Source: Apis mellifera (Eukaryota > Arthropoda > Insecta > Hymenoptera > Apidae). Taken from it: 64,000 nt of DNA. Each line of letters starts with the position of its first letter. The stretch's first letter is position 1. The notes beneath the pieces are model-generated. The model was not told the DNA's origin. It saw only the letters and a program-made list of their open reading frames with translations, and searched no databases. This document shows positions 1-14,800 of the stretch, piece after piece. The translations under genes were made by a program, and so were the position numbers. The stretch covers positions 3,381,001-3,445,000 of the forward strand of contig NC_037641.1 of the NCBI RefSeq assembly GCF_003254395.2. Reading direction: 5' to 3'.

Positions 1-867
1 GCGCGTACAATTTATAACAAGTTCGTAAATGTTCTAAAACAGGCACGGAAACTTCACTTGTTCCCTTAATCGTCCGGTCGTCTCGTAAACGCGCTAACGT
101 TAATTAATTTATTGAATTTTATATATATAACACGTGCAGGGTTTTAAATTCTAGAGAAAAGAAAGATGAATGATACAATTTCGTATATTATTTCTACGGA
201 ACGTTCAATAATAAAATTTCGCGATATATTTCTTTATATATTTAGCGAGCGTGAAATTAACTACGACTAACTTAAACTTCCATTATACGGAGAATGAATA
301 ATGAAAGAACAATAGAATCTTATCGATCTCGACAAATACGAATCGTCATTTGAAACTTTCAAAACGATTAAAAAACACATAGATTATATATCTATATTGC
401 ATTTTAAAATTCTCTGGAAAAACGTATTTACGAATTTTTATTGCCCATTTTTAACTCATTTTTTTCTGCGTAGAATTACTTCACTCTCAATTATACTACT
501 CATTACGTGAATAACGACAATGTTAATAGTACCAATTACGTTAACTCCCCTTGTATTGCGTATAACGACTCACGATTAATCGTTATTTATGTATATATAC
601 ATATATATGTATATCTTAATTCTACGCATTTTTCACATCCCTTGGATTACCACTCGGTCATCAATTAAACAGGATGGAAAATCTCAAATTTCATAATCTT
701 GTATGGATATCCACGAGATGCAATCGCTCTTTATTTTCTCGTTTATTTTCGCTTATTTTTCCACGTTAGTGGATAGATACGTGACTCTTTGGATATCTTA
801 AAGTTGAACAAAGCGGTTCGATCGAAAGTACGAACACTCTAGGGTGCCACGAAAAGTGGGACACTTT

Positions 868-938
868 TGTTCCTTCTCCTCCCTCTCCTCCTCCGCCTCC
901 TCCTCCTTCCTTCTCTCTTCCTCTCGCTCCTCGTTCCC
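868..938. repeat. CT-rich polypyrimidine tract
   Basis: An almost pure C/T run (cct, ctc and ttc units) on the plus strand inside the putative scrib intron. It is a simple-sequence tract; the Leu/Pro/Ser-rich frame across it is not a gene. Confidence 0.7.
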
Positions 939-3603
939 GTACACCACCGTCTCAAAAGCGACGTAGAAATATCAATCATTGGCCCAGATATTGCGAATCG
1001 TTTTTATTCAATGCACAGAAATGCTGCCCGCGCATATGCACACGCGTGCAAATATCATTGACCATTCTTTCGCCATCCCCTTGTGCTTGTATCACGGTTG
1101 AAACAAAACGCACGAACTGGGGCGAGATTTCGATAAAATATGTGCCCCTATGCCATGAGAGAGAGGAAAAAAAAAAAAGAAAGAAAGAAAGGGAGAAAAG
1201 GTTTCGACTCTTGCATCGAAAAATTTTCACGCGCTCTGGCTTAAAAAAAAAAAAAAGAATAGCGATCCTCTCAAATGGCTTTTCGTATTCACTTCTTGAT
1301 ATGGATTTCAAAAAAAAAAAAAATGTATCTTTGCCACTGAATCCGAATGGAATGGTATTACTACAAGGATTGCAGGAAAAAAAAAATATCACGCGATTCC
1401 CTATTGTGCAGTGACTTTTGAAAGTTTCATTTCAAAGAAAGATATCAATTTAATCCTTTTAACGCAGATTAATTTTTACAAATGTGAAATTTGTTTACGA
1501 TAAAAAAGAAGAGGTAAAAATAATCTTCAAAACCAGATTTTTAAAGAAAAAAATAAAAAAGATACTACAAAATTTTTAAACGTGTAAAATCATAAATTCG
1601 AAAATATATTATACGTTTATTATATAAAACTTACAAAGAAGTAATTAATTACTCATTATCATATCATTCTTACCAATTTCATAAATCGAGTGAGGATGAT
1701 TAAATCTTAAATTTAGAACACTGATATTAAGAATAATAATAATAATAGCCAAGCATCAATCTCATTTGCAAATTGTTGATCGACGCATGCGACAGAAGAC
1801 GCGATATTGCAAATTTTTTGGAAACATGTTTTTTCCAATAAAAAAAAAAAAAAAAAATGTCACATTTTTATAGTACTTAGAAAGACGAAACGGAACGAGG
1901 TTGCATGACGTAGCCGTAAGTCCCGACACGTTTCTATAACTGAAAACGTCCGGGAAGCCAATGTATGTACGCGTTTCGCGTAACCTGATTGTGGCGCCTT
2001 ATTGAGTTTCCATCAACGACTTGGTATGCACACCGATAGGTGCACACTTGGCGTTGATACGTTGACCATCGTGAGACAAGCCCGCTTGCACGCTCATTTT
2101 CCAAGCCGAAAGCACCACCACGCTTCTTTCATTCTTTTCTTCTCCTCTCTTATAATATATAACTGTTTCTTGAAAACCACACGAGGGAGAGGGACGGAGA
2201 AAATGGAGGATGTATATATAGAGGTTTGAGCACAGACCACAGGTATAATCTGGTGGGGGGGTTCTCCCTTTTCTGGCGAAGAGATTTCCCGTGGGAATAA
2301 TCGTATAAATTGTCCCGGATAATATGGAGGAATTTAATGGTGAAGTTTAATACTTTTACGTAAGAAAATACTTTTTATATAGAGGGCGAAGATTGCTTTT
2401 TAATCACGTAAGCACGTATACATATATATATACATATATATGTGGTGTGCACGAGGTATATCCTCTTTTTGCTCTTCTTCTTTTTTTTTTCTTTCTGCAT
2501 AACGAGTGAATTTTACGATGAACGTTCAAAGGAATTTTTTTGTGGTATTAAATTTTTCCTTCGAGCATACGAAATCGTTCGTGTGTTGCAACACACGTTT
2601 ATCAATGCATTTTGCGATTAATAGGAAGAACGGATAAATGTTCTTCGATAATATATATATATTTTAAAAATACGTATACGATTTTGATACGATATTATTT
2701 CACTTTTTAATTTATGGATCTGTTGATTTGTATTTAAAGGATACATTTTAGATGAAAATGTTTTAATGTTCTTTTACAAAATTCAACGTATATAAATGAT
2801 TATATTCAAGAATTGAAAGGGAGTTCTCCAATTATCGATTGAATTAGACCTCAACCTGATTTAGGAAATGATTAGCAACTTGTCTGAGATTCCCTGACTC
2901 GATTCTAATAGGATCCGATGACGTTATGTAACTGGAATTTTTGAATATTTGGACTTTAAGCTTCGATTAGGAAATAAGTAATAAACGATTGAACTCACAA
3001 ATTCCAATTTTTAGATTATAAAATCAGAAATACTTTAAATATGCAAGCTTCGAATAATCTTAATGGATTTAAATTATAGAAATACTTTGGATAATATCAT
3101 AAAATTTCTAGATATAATTTTATTTAAAATAAAATTTTGTTGCAATCAAAATATTTGTATTCTTTCGATGCATTTTTCTTTTTTTTTTTTTTTTTGCGTG
3201 TATTCTCCAAGGTAAAAAAATTCTCAAAGTATACGTATATCTGTACAATCGAAATATACCTGTAAACAAAAATTCCAGGAACTCGAACCTGTGCCCCGGA
3301 TCGAAATCGATGATAGCCCGGCGCGAAATGTAAACGTATTAACATTCCTCGTGTGACTCATTTGGCTGACTAACACTTTCCTCGTTTCTTTCTCTCTACT
3401 CTTGCGTATTTTTCCTCCGTCTTGTCACGCCGTTGATAAAATAACGCGTCTCGATGATACGTGCGTAGAATCTTCAAGTAGTCGAACCGTAATCTCGACG
3501 TAACCGAGCTGTGTAATAATTATATTGCGAGTAATATGTAATGTGTAATAATTTCTATCTGATTAATTATTCGTGCTACAATGTTATATTAATATAAATA
3601 TAA

Positions 3604-3621
3604 ATATATATATATATATAT
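3604..3621. repeat. (AT)n microsatellite
   Basis: A short uninterrupted AT dinucleotide run in the scrib intron. Confidence 0.7.
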
Positions 3622-6067
3622 TGTAATCTCATAATTTACACATATATGAATATATAATTGGTCATAAAAATATCTTTCATTACACGTTTCAGTATGGTTT
3701 ATTTTTAAACTAGCATAAGCATAAATATGAAATGGGTAAAGTGTTAAATACACGTTAAAAATAGATTTTGTTATATCTAAGCGTATTTATTAATACACTT
3801 ATCATGACTGTATCGTAAAACGATAAATATTATCCTTAAAAATAGATTTCGAATCATTATCTCTTCACTGGCATACAATTTTTTATTATATAAATTGCAT
3901 CGAATATATTCTTGATATTTTCATGACCAATATTTTCATTATTCAAAAATTTCTTAAATAAATCGAGAAGATGTTAATGAGCCTTATTACTTTAAGTTTC
4001 GATTATTCTTAAAAAGAGAATCATGGTAAAAAGAGAACCGATTAAATAGAAACTTACTTTATAATTGAACGAATAAAAAAAGTGTCTTTTATTCTCATTT
4101 CTATATCGAGATGCATTGGATCAATTATAAATCAGGTAAAATCTGGTGGTAGAAAGTAATCTTAAAATTAGCCACCATTTTATTAAATCTATATAAGTTT
4201 TAAAAAGATAGTTTTAAAAAAAAAATTTTATCTTAAGCTATATCATGGACAATACTCATGGAACATCAGTTATCATTGTATCGAGGGATCATTATCTTTT
4301 TAAATAAGTGTCACGTAACGGTCTTATATCGATCATATGGATCGAAACGAAAATGATTTCGGTGCAGGTGCATCGTACAAAACCGATAGAATAGGAATTA
4401 ATACGGTGCCACGTGCACCGGAAGAACGCGTCTAGGGAAAGGAGAATTTATGATATCGATTATCATAGGAATGCAATTTATTACACAAATTGAATTCGAA
4501 TGTATAACCATGAGAAGGAAGTCAGTGGACGAATAGAATACGGTTTACATCGTTTTGTCGTTATGTACAGTTAATTCTGAAGAGGTAAGTAGAAAATAAA
4601 ATTTCTCGTAATCGTTTTTAAGGGAAAGCTTTAAATTTGAAAAATTATGATAGATTAGATATAAAATCGTTCAAAAAATATTTCACATTGTTAGAAACAT
4701 GCTTTTTTTTAATTTCTTCAGAATCTTAGAAAATATCGAATAAAGTTTTGTATTAAATATTTTAATACAAGTGTACGAATACTCTAAGATATACTTCTCG
4801 AATTCATTGTGAATTGAGAAGTAGAATAAATACGCGCAGAAATTTATAATTCTAAGTATAATCCATCCAATTTTAACTCTAACAATCATTTGCAATCTTT
4901 GCCAGGTTGGCAAGTTTTATAAACGATTTATTTATTTCATCGTATACTTCTCCATCCATAAAAGAAACGATCGAAACGACTTTTTTTGGTTACCCAATTC
5001 TTTCCAAGCGAGTAAAATACACACGATGAATATTCAACATTGATGCGTTCAAAACGAAGTTTCGTCCGACGAAATATTGCATTAATTTCTCGCGATCTCA
5101 TGTCTATTTTTAGCAGACACCCGATATATTTCATAAATCCTTACGAAACGCGACACACCGCCGCTCGCGCGCAAAAAGGAAATAATTCGATCGGTGATTC
5201 GCGGCCTCTGCATTAATCTTCCACCGCATCGCCGCTCCCTCTTCCCCCGTCTTCATTATCTTTCATCCCTTTACCTTGAATTTTACTTGAAAAATTGTCG
5301 TCGTGTGTACACGATGAAGAAAAAAAGAAAGATAAAGAGAAAAGGAAGAAAAGTGATCGATAAAAGAGATGGGAGGGGCAAAAAAAAAAAAAAAAAAGAA
5401 TCGAATCGAAAATAATGTTGATCAAATATGAGAAATCTCAAATAATTGTAAAATAAAGTGTGATTGAAATTTCTAATTTCTTTGATGTATATTTATAATA
5501 ATTTATGGAATGCGGTAATTATTTTAAAAAATTCTTGAGAGCAGAGATAAAATGATAAAATGATAGATGATAATAGTTTGTTTCTTGTTATTTCTATCTC
5601 GTCATTGTTATTTCTATTTTACTTTGATTTCTTGATAACAAATTGGAGTAAATTCTACTAGCCCTTTATTACATTATTTATCACATTATATAACAACATC
5701 GATATTATTATCGATATATAATATTTAAATTGAAATTTCTTCTTCAGATTTTATATTAAATTTTATTTTTTTTTTAATACTACAATAAAAAAAAAGTTGC
5801 AAGATTTGAGTTTTATAGAATAATTTTATAGAATTTCAAAGAAATTGAATATATATATCTTGAAGAAAGTTATTCGAATTGTTAGCTTTTTTTTGTCGAA
5901 ATTATCGCATTTTTATAATCTATAAATCATATTATATACATGTCTCTAAATTGTTAATATTCTTCATTATAATACCGCACACACGATACCTATGAATAAT
6001 TAAATGATAATGGCAACTGATTATCACATAGAGTGTAATTTACTACGCGAAAATAAAGAATTTAAAA

Positions 6068-6091
6068 AAGAAGAAGAAGAAGAAGAAGAAA
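6068..6091. repeat. (AAG)8-type microsatellite
   Basis: A perfect run of about eight AAG/GAA units in otherwise AT-rich intronic DNA. Confidence 0.8.
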
Positions 6092-9000
6092 ACAAAAAAA
6101 AAGTCTAATTTATTTCTGTGTACACATAAAATGGATTATTACTTTTTAGAGAAAAACTAACTTTCATCGGCTAATTTTCTCACATTATTATCATACAAGT
6201 AAAATTACATCAGAAACAATATAGCCGCTAATAAAATAAACCTATTCAATTATAAATATACATTTAATTTTCTACTTAACAAAGAAAGAAAATTTCAATT
6301 CTTCAGAATCGACAACTGCTTCGAAACTATGACACACATTCGGTCAAAGAAAATATTTATAGAACTGTAAGCGATAGAATTTCTAATTATTAGTGTATGT
6401 ATTGTAGATCGTGAAAAATTTGAATTTTCTTTAACGAGTGTAAACTCGTTCATACGGAACGGAAAGAATTAATCTCGAATTTTATTATATACGAGCTTGT
6501 AAAAAAAACTACACGACACTTCGAACTATATATATATATATTTTTTTTTCCCCCCCATTAATTTATCATATCCTGCGCGAGAGAGAGAGAAAACGTAGGA
6601 TTACTCAACATACTTAAACCGTGACACACGCTTATACGTTATACAGAGGCGTATGTGCGCGTGCATACGTGTGAATTAACGTCGCATTTCACGTGTACGC
6701 CTGTAAAATTATTTACTACTTGCTTATAACGCTGTCACATAGTCTTAAGAAGATGTCTAGATGTGACACGAAATAGCACACTAATTGTATACGTCTTCCA
6801 CGTACAATTTAGCACAATATTTTTAAAATTTTTTTTAAGATCTCCCTTTTTTTAATATTCAAATAATATCTTTCTGCCTGAAGAGATAAAAAAAAAGCTT
6901 TTTCAAATTAAAGAACATTGTTTTCTTGCCACGGAATAACTAATAAACAGTGTGATTAATACATGAAAAGTAAATAAAATAAAATATTATTGTAAATCGC
7001 GATTCACGAATTGGAAATCAATAATCTAATCCAAAACTTAAGGAACTTCTTATTGAAAATATCTTTTTGAAACTTGTCAACGTTATTATATTTTTTAACA
7101 ATATCGTTGTTGATATTATTAATCGTGCGTGGACCCTTTTAACTTGGAATCTCGTGAGATGTACACATGTCGCATATATCAACGATACACGGAATCCCTC
7201 CCCCCTCATTTATAAAGTCGCCGAGTAGAAATTATTAATGTGATTCATCGCTCGCACGGTTACGTGAATGAATTTCACGATCGTTCCATCCTTGATTTTT
7301 TATTACGATTCGAAATAGATTTCGTGGAAGATAAAAATTATAGGGAGAAAATGGTGTGTACGTGTACGATTTTAGAACCCTTTCGAACCACGGAGGCGTT
7401 CGAGATAACGCCTTTTACTGAGCACTGACCTTCCGCAAAGGTGACGATAAATTTCAATAAAATCGCACCCCCGCTATTAATACCAATTGAAAGGGAATAA
7501 AAGTCTCGTTCGGGATGTTGTTGCCCGTACCTTTTCATCTTAGTTTTCTTCCATTGAACACGTTACAGGAGAGAGAGAGAGCTTTCAGTGAAAAATCTAT
7601 TTAAATCTCGGTAAAGGTACGTAACCTATAATTTCGTTAATATAATAAAAGGAATATAATGCGAAGAAAAGAAAGAAAAAAATGATATTTCGTGAAAAGA
7701 TCTTAATATACTTTTTTAAATGGAAAACTTAAGTAAAGGATGAAATTATAATTACTTTACTACTGAAATTAAAGGGATTAATAATGCTTGGAAGAAGTGA
7801 AAAAAATATAAGTAACTTTTAGCCTGAAAATTTATTTGAAAATATTCTATCTTGGACCGCTATGATTTTTAATCCATCATTTTTTATAATAGAATCTTTG
7901 GACGTAATTTTTTAGTGAAAAAAGTTTGAAAAATTGCAGGAGAAGATGCTCGGCTGATAACGAGCAAAATTCAGTTTCACTAGAAATTCCATTTTCCCTC
8001 AGTGTGGTGAGGTTCATCACTAGGACTGAATACAACGCAACAACGAAGGTTATTTTGCTCAAGGATGAAATTCAACGTGCCCTTTTTGATCCTGATTCTA
8101 CAAACGAGTTAAACTGAATTTGAAACACGGCGTACGGAAAAATTGTAAGAATGTAAAAAAAAAAAAAAGAAAGAAAAGAAAAAACAAAAAGGAAAAAAAA
8201 AGAACAATGAAAAAAACTGTTATTAGCGCAATTATTTCGATGACTCGCTGAACACAGTATCGACTTTTCAGCTCGTCAATGCCTGAGGCGGAGTTTTTCC
8301 GCGGATAAAACGCGACAAATATTTCTGTACACTCGTGAATGCATCTCTTTATTGCACGTCTCGAGGATAATAGGCGACTGAAAAATAGTTTCATACAGCG
8401 AGCCAGACATTAACGATAAAGACACTCTATTAACGTTTCTGGAATATTTATCGTCATGACAATCGACGATATTTTCAATTTTTCTTTCTTTCTTTTTTTT
8501 TACGGTATAACACAAAGTGTTTCAAAATATTAAACAATGTAAAATTATTTCTGGAATTTATTATGAAAACTTAACATTTTTAATTTCTTTCTACGTCCAA
8601 TACTACACACATACAAAATACAACAAATAAAATTCTTAATAAAAATTAATGTTTTTCAATTCTTTCACATATTACGTATCATTAATTTTAGCTTGATAGA
8701 ACGATTATATATCCAATTTGTAGATTGTAACGCACCTGGCTAATAATACAAATACATATGGCCCTACACTATTATGGTTGCATTAGAGGTGTAATATAAC
8801 CAATTGAACCTACGTTCTCTAAGTGAAATGCACACAATGTAGCTATAGCATATCCGGGCACAAATTACAAGCTAAAGTAATTTTAGCGCTAAGACCTTAG
8901 AAACATCTTAAGAACACTCGTTAAAAATCGGCGAGAAACATCTTTAATCAAGTTTGGCTTGATTAATTTTCAATTAATTCCCACTACTTTTTACAACCAA

Positions 9001-11784
9001 ATAGAATAATCTCCTCGTTTCGTTTCAGAAGAATCTTTACGATGACAGTCCGATGTCTAAGGTTAACAAATCAAGTCTCAAACGATGAAAGGATGCCACA
9101 TATCAAATTTTGACAGTGATCGCATCATATAAATTGCTCGTGACATAAGCTGTCGTAACGCAAGAACCCAACGTATCTCAATTTCTTCTCGAGCCGACAC
9201 CGATCGATACCTCCCCTCCTCCTCCTTCTCTTCATTGATGTTAAACACGGTAGTAAAAGCGCAAACGGGGATCAAGATCGATTAAAATCCGGGGAAACAT
9301 TACGATTTGACGGAGAGCACGCGACTAACCAACAACGCGTGCTTCACGAGATGTGACCTTCGTTTAATAAAGGTCAGTGGTTAATTAGCAGAGGTCAGTA
9401 CCGAGCCGCGTTACGAGGGCTCCAATGAAAGAAGCTTATGCTTCTTCCTTGTTAGGAAAAAGTCAGGCGATAAGCATGACCTCTCGTGGATAAAGTAGAT
9501 AATAGACTTTGCATACGGGGGATATTTCATAATACTCGAGATACTTTTACGATAATAAATATTGGGGATATTATTATTTATGATGAACGATTAATAGTCG
9601 AAACTAATTTATACTTCATATTTTACGTTACAAACGTCACGTCATTGTAAAATGAAATTATTCGTATCACGATAAAGATTCACAGAGATTGTGTTACTTT
9701 AAAAAAAATAATAAAGAAGAAATTTAATGAAAATGATGAACAAATTTGAAATTCTTCTTTTTTAAGATTCGTACAAAGTATCACAATAAAAATTATTTCA
9801 CAGAAATGTTGTATCACCACAATTTATATCAATACTCCTATTTGCAATATAAATAAAAATAGAGAAGTTGAACAATTTCACACACTTCTTTATTATTATC
9901 AAAATTCCACGACAAAAGGTAAAATCTGATAGATACGAAAAATCCAACCTCCAACTATCCTCCACACAGTTTCGATGGCCCGAGAGTTTCATCAGCAACT
10001 TCCGGGGCGGCAAACTTTCCCGCGCCGTTAAATTTCCTGCGCGTTCAACGCTCCTCTTTTAAAACCGGCCGAAAAACCGGCCCGATTATGAAATCGTTCG
10101 ACGTTGATCTATCTGACGGTATTGTTAGACGAGAGGTGTACGCGTGCGAGGAGTGGAAGAATGGCCGAGCTATTCCGCCTTGGCATGCGCAACATTTCAA
10201 ATTGGCACGATGTTTAGGCGTATCCCGCGCGTAATTACCGGCCAACGTATACTTTCGCGATGAGATATTTGTCAGTGGGATCGCACAAAGAGTTCCGATC
10301 TTGACATTTCAATGGCGTGTATTCCGTATTTTCTTCATCTTCTTGCACGCGCGAAAAGAGGGGAAAGCGGATTGAGGATTTATTTATTTATCGAGCAGCC
10401 GGTGTAACAGTTATACTATCGAATATATACGCGTGTCGATTTCGATTCTGTGTAGAAAGAACGGTATCTCATGCTTTGAGGAAAGTAACAGAAGGATATT
10501 TGGCCGAATATTTGATCCGTGTTAGAAAAATATCCTATCCGGAGGTCTTCAACCTTCTGGATGCCAATTTGACTCGAAAAAATTATTTTCCACGAATCAA
10601 ATTTTATCTCTTCGCGTTAATAGATTGCGTTTAAAAAAATAAACTTACAGATTCTTGTTTAAGATAATTTAGTTATCAATATATAAATTTAAGAAATAAT
10701 AAGCCTTTATCTAGTGATAGTCTTGAAAAGAGAGTATTACTTTTCAAAGAATTTCCATAAATCAAAATGACGTCGCTCATAATTAATATATATTGAACAG
10801 GAAGACAAATGTACGTAAGTTTAAGTTACACAATGAGTAGTGTTATGAATGTGTCTCATAAAATAATAAATTTATATCAAAAAATGTTAAAATAATCCTA
10901 AACAATAAAAGTAAAATGTTCTTTCAAAATTTAGGGATCCCTAAAATTTCTCTAGTGATATCTTCCTATTTCAATGATAATTAAAAATATTTTTTTTCAA
11001 TTTCAACGGAATAATAATTTAAAATAATTTGTTATTTTCCACAAACTGATTAAAATAGAAAATCTTTCTCCTCGCTTTTTGATCATATAAATATTGGCTC
11101 GACGAATGACTAAAATTCAAACGCAAAACGCTCGAATCGAACACACGTTTCACACAAGTGATGTTATTTTTACTTTGTTATAATAGGTAACATATTCGTA
11201 ACAATTCGTCCGAATAACTAACAATTACGCGATTATTTGATAAAAAAATTTTCTCAATTTTCTATCCCTCTTCTTTTTTCAAAGTTCAAAACGATCGATG
11301 CTCGATATATAGACCATTACACAGTGAATCCTTGCGCAAAACGATTTTCACGTTATACGTATACGTTTAATTGTAGAAATCTGGGGCTATTTTGTTACTG
11401 TGCCAGTTTCAAACCACTCGATTACTTCCACGTTTGCGCGCTCATAAAGAAACAGAGGGAGAGAAAAATAGAGATACAAGGAGAAAGAGAGAGAGAGAAA
11501 GGGAAGCACAGATCCAGCAAGAATGCTAAGAGCATTCGAGGGTTCGTGACATTTCAATCCCCCGATTCTTTTCAAAGCTTCCAACGGAATCGTTCATCCG
11601 CTCGTCTCTTCCGGGTGCTTAATTCCACAGTATAGAACGACTATAACGGCAACCCACGCGATTTTCGCGATTAAATAACGAATGAAGATCGGGTAACAGA
11701 ATTGCTGGATCACGATCCTTCGTTTAAGATGATACACCTTGGCATCAAAAATGAAGAATCAACGTTGTTAATGTAAATTAATTT

Positions 11785-11830
11785 TTATACAATTGATATA
11801 CAATTGATATACAGAATTGATATACAATTT
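11785..11830. repeat. Short tandem repeat, ~11-14 bp units
   Basis: The motif caattgatata occurs two to three times in succession with slight unit changes, followed by a partial copy. It is intronic simple sequence. Confidence 0.6.
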
Positions 11831-14800
11831 GAAGTTTCTGGATTACACGATTTTTGAATTGTACGATTTTTGATCAGCGTTACGTGGTAAGAGAAGATTA
11901 TGATGAAAGAAAATGGCATAGATGCTGTTCGGTCGTAAGAGCGATAAAAATATATATTTTATCTCGGTACGAAAGTAAAAAAAGATATTTGATAATATAA
12001 AGTTCATTGGCAACACATTACATTTAAAAATGGCTTTTCTATAAATAGCTTTATAATCTCATATCGTATAATTTTAAACTTGGGTCGTTTACCCTAAACG
12101 AATTACCCAACTAATTTTATAATAAGTATAAGATTACTTAACCTGTTTGAACGATATTTTAAATAAGCTTATATTTTGAAACAAAAAAAAAAATATACAC
12201 GAATTAAATATAAATTTCTTTTTCGATACAGCTCGATATCAAAAGATACCAATCTTGATTATCTCGAAGATTCTTTGACCGAGACAAAAATTCCTAGACT
12301 CCAGCGAACCGTTGAACGTTCCTTTAAAGAGAAACCATATCGTTGCAGCAATTAATAGAAATCGATCTTAAAGTTTGAGCCCAAGCTTCGAAAACATCCT
12401 GTATTATTATGTAAGCGCATTGAAAGGCACGAACTATCAAGAAGAAATAATCAAAGAATTCCCCTAGAAAAAGAGGGCCGGATTAGGGGAGAATATTTTC
12501 TTTAACGATGAATGAAAAAAGTTACCGATATTTACATGGTAATTAATAGTTTTATTTCCCCATATAAGCCTAAGACGTGACGGTATCCATTCATCAATGT
12601 CGCGTGCGAAGAAAATTTATTGTTCATTCGTGTCGTCACGTTGTGAACGTGCTTCTGCTTCGGCAACAAAGAATTTTTAATTGACCAGTTCTACTTAAAA
12701 TTACCAGATCCGCTTCACTCGCGTAAAATTCGTGGAAATTTATTAAATTTATTGATTATTCTCAACAAATTTTCTATTCTATAAACACGTGTATTCCATG
12801 AATACATTTTCGTTCATAAATAATTTGATAATTTCTAAATTTAAACAAAATTTTTAACAAAGATTAAGATCGATAGAATTTTCGAAAGATACGAGCTATT
12901 AATAAATATCGATATTAATCTGCAATTATAATTTATTCTTAGTTTCGAAAAAAAAAAAAAAAAGAATCACTTAACCTTTTGGTAATTTATAAGCAAAAAT
13001 AAATATAGATCTATAGAAATAAATTTATTCGCGCGCGTGCATGGGTTCGTTAAAGTTATATAAAAATCTGCCCTTGCTCGATTTTACGTTAATAAAAGCA
13101 TCAACAATGTTGCGGTTACAAACTATTGTAAATGACTCAAACCTGAGATTCCATTTTGAGATAATTGCATTAACGAGGAACAATCGATCCGTTTAAGTAT
13201 GGTTTTTAGTCAAATTTACCTAATTTTATGCTTTCGTGTAATAAATCGAATTTTTCACATTTAATGCAAAATGTAGAATTGAAATAGAAGAAGTGTTCTT
13301 AAATAACACATTATGAACGTATATACGTATTTTATTTTCTCTACGATAAATGTATTTTTTTCTTTATCTATATAAATATTCTAAAAAAACAATTTAATTT
13401 TTAACTAATTTTTAATAAAATTTTAATTACGATTTTTTGAACGATAAATTTTATATGTTGAATACATTATCGTAAGTAGAAAATTTCTTACAAAAAATAA
13501 TTTTTTTTTAAACAATAAAAAAATAGTGCAAATTGTTTTAAGTCAATATATTTTACTAAAATATAGTGTATTTCTAAAGAGATTTTAATTTACTTTCTGA
13601 CAAATCTCTGACTAAATAATGAGTATCGGAATTATTTAATAATGGACGACGCTTTGTTTTAAACGGATGCTTTTAATAAGCATATTGCGGTACACTGTCA
13701 TCGTGAGCATTATTAGAGGCACAGTACCGGTACAATAAACTAACTGGAACCAGGAAATAGCCGATGCCATGATGAGTCGTCGCACGTCCATGATTCTCTC
13801 GTGGCTACATCCCTTCGAGAGAATCTACGGAACAGGAAATAATTTTTCGAAGAATACAGCGTGTTTTGCCATGACAAAAACTAGTCTGACCAGAGTTTCG
13901 ACATGAAAATATTCGGATAAAATCGGATGATTCGCATATTATAATTGTCGCGAAAGAAAGAACGAAAGATTCGATTAAAAAATTATTATAATTTTTAATT
14001 CGTATATTCTATTAATTTCTTCCTTTCTAACTCTATCGTTATCTCTTGAAAATAAAAATAAAATAAAAGATATTCTTTAAACGTGAAAGATTCTAATTTT
14101 TTACGATTCGACTGTTTTTTTGAATGGACGGAGAGTAAAATAACTTTTACTCTCATTTTAATTACGAGAAGAACGAACAAGGAAATGTGCATACGCTATA
14201 TATTCAAGAAAGAATTTCGCTTAAGTTCGACAATCGAAGCAAGCAAAGAAATTTGTTAAAGGATTAAAATATAATACACGGTCACAGAAGTATCCACCAA
14301 TTTCCATACGGCGCATAGATGATGATTTAATCAATACATTCATATTTCTATGATCGATACATGTCATCCATGTGTATTTTCGTATTATTTAGTTATTTGT
14401 TGAAAATATAGAATCATATTGCTCGGCACGCGATATTGAAATAAAATAAAGGGGGCCGAACCCGAGGCTACAACAAATCGTGTACAATCGATAGCTCTAT
14501 ACGTAGCTCAAAATAACTGGAGGATCAGCTTCTCAAACAGCTTTATCGCTCATTCAGGTGTCCAATATTTCAGAAGCCCCTAATATCAAACTCATTGTAT
14601 GAAACAGACGACATAAATCGAGACAATGACTTTCTTTAAATTTTCATATATTTTAAGAGAGCACGTGAAAAAATATTAAAGAAATAATATTAAAAAAAAA
14701 AAAAATAACTCCAACATGAGGATCATTAAGCTTTATATCAAATCTTAAGGCAGAAGATATTATCAGTTTAAAAGACAGCCGGATCTCATCATCTACCCCT

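Noticed and set aside
976..1414. Overlapping long open frames on both strands (122-138 codons)
   Set aside because: Composed largely of Lys/Phe runs from A/T homopolymers; no domain and no splice context.
3280..3345. tRNA-like T-loop text (minus strand ggttcgagttcc)
   Set aside because: The acceptor and D arms do not pair and no anticodon stem is present; chance match.
11237..11635. 132-codon plus-strand open frame
   Set aside because: Low-complexity Arg/Glu/Ser-rich text from a GA repeat in intronic DNA; no homology recognised.
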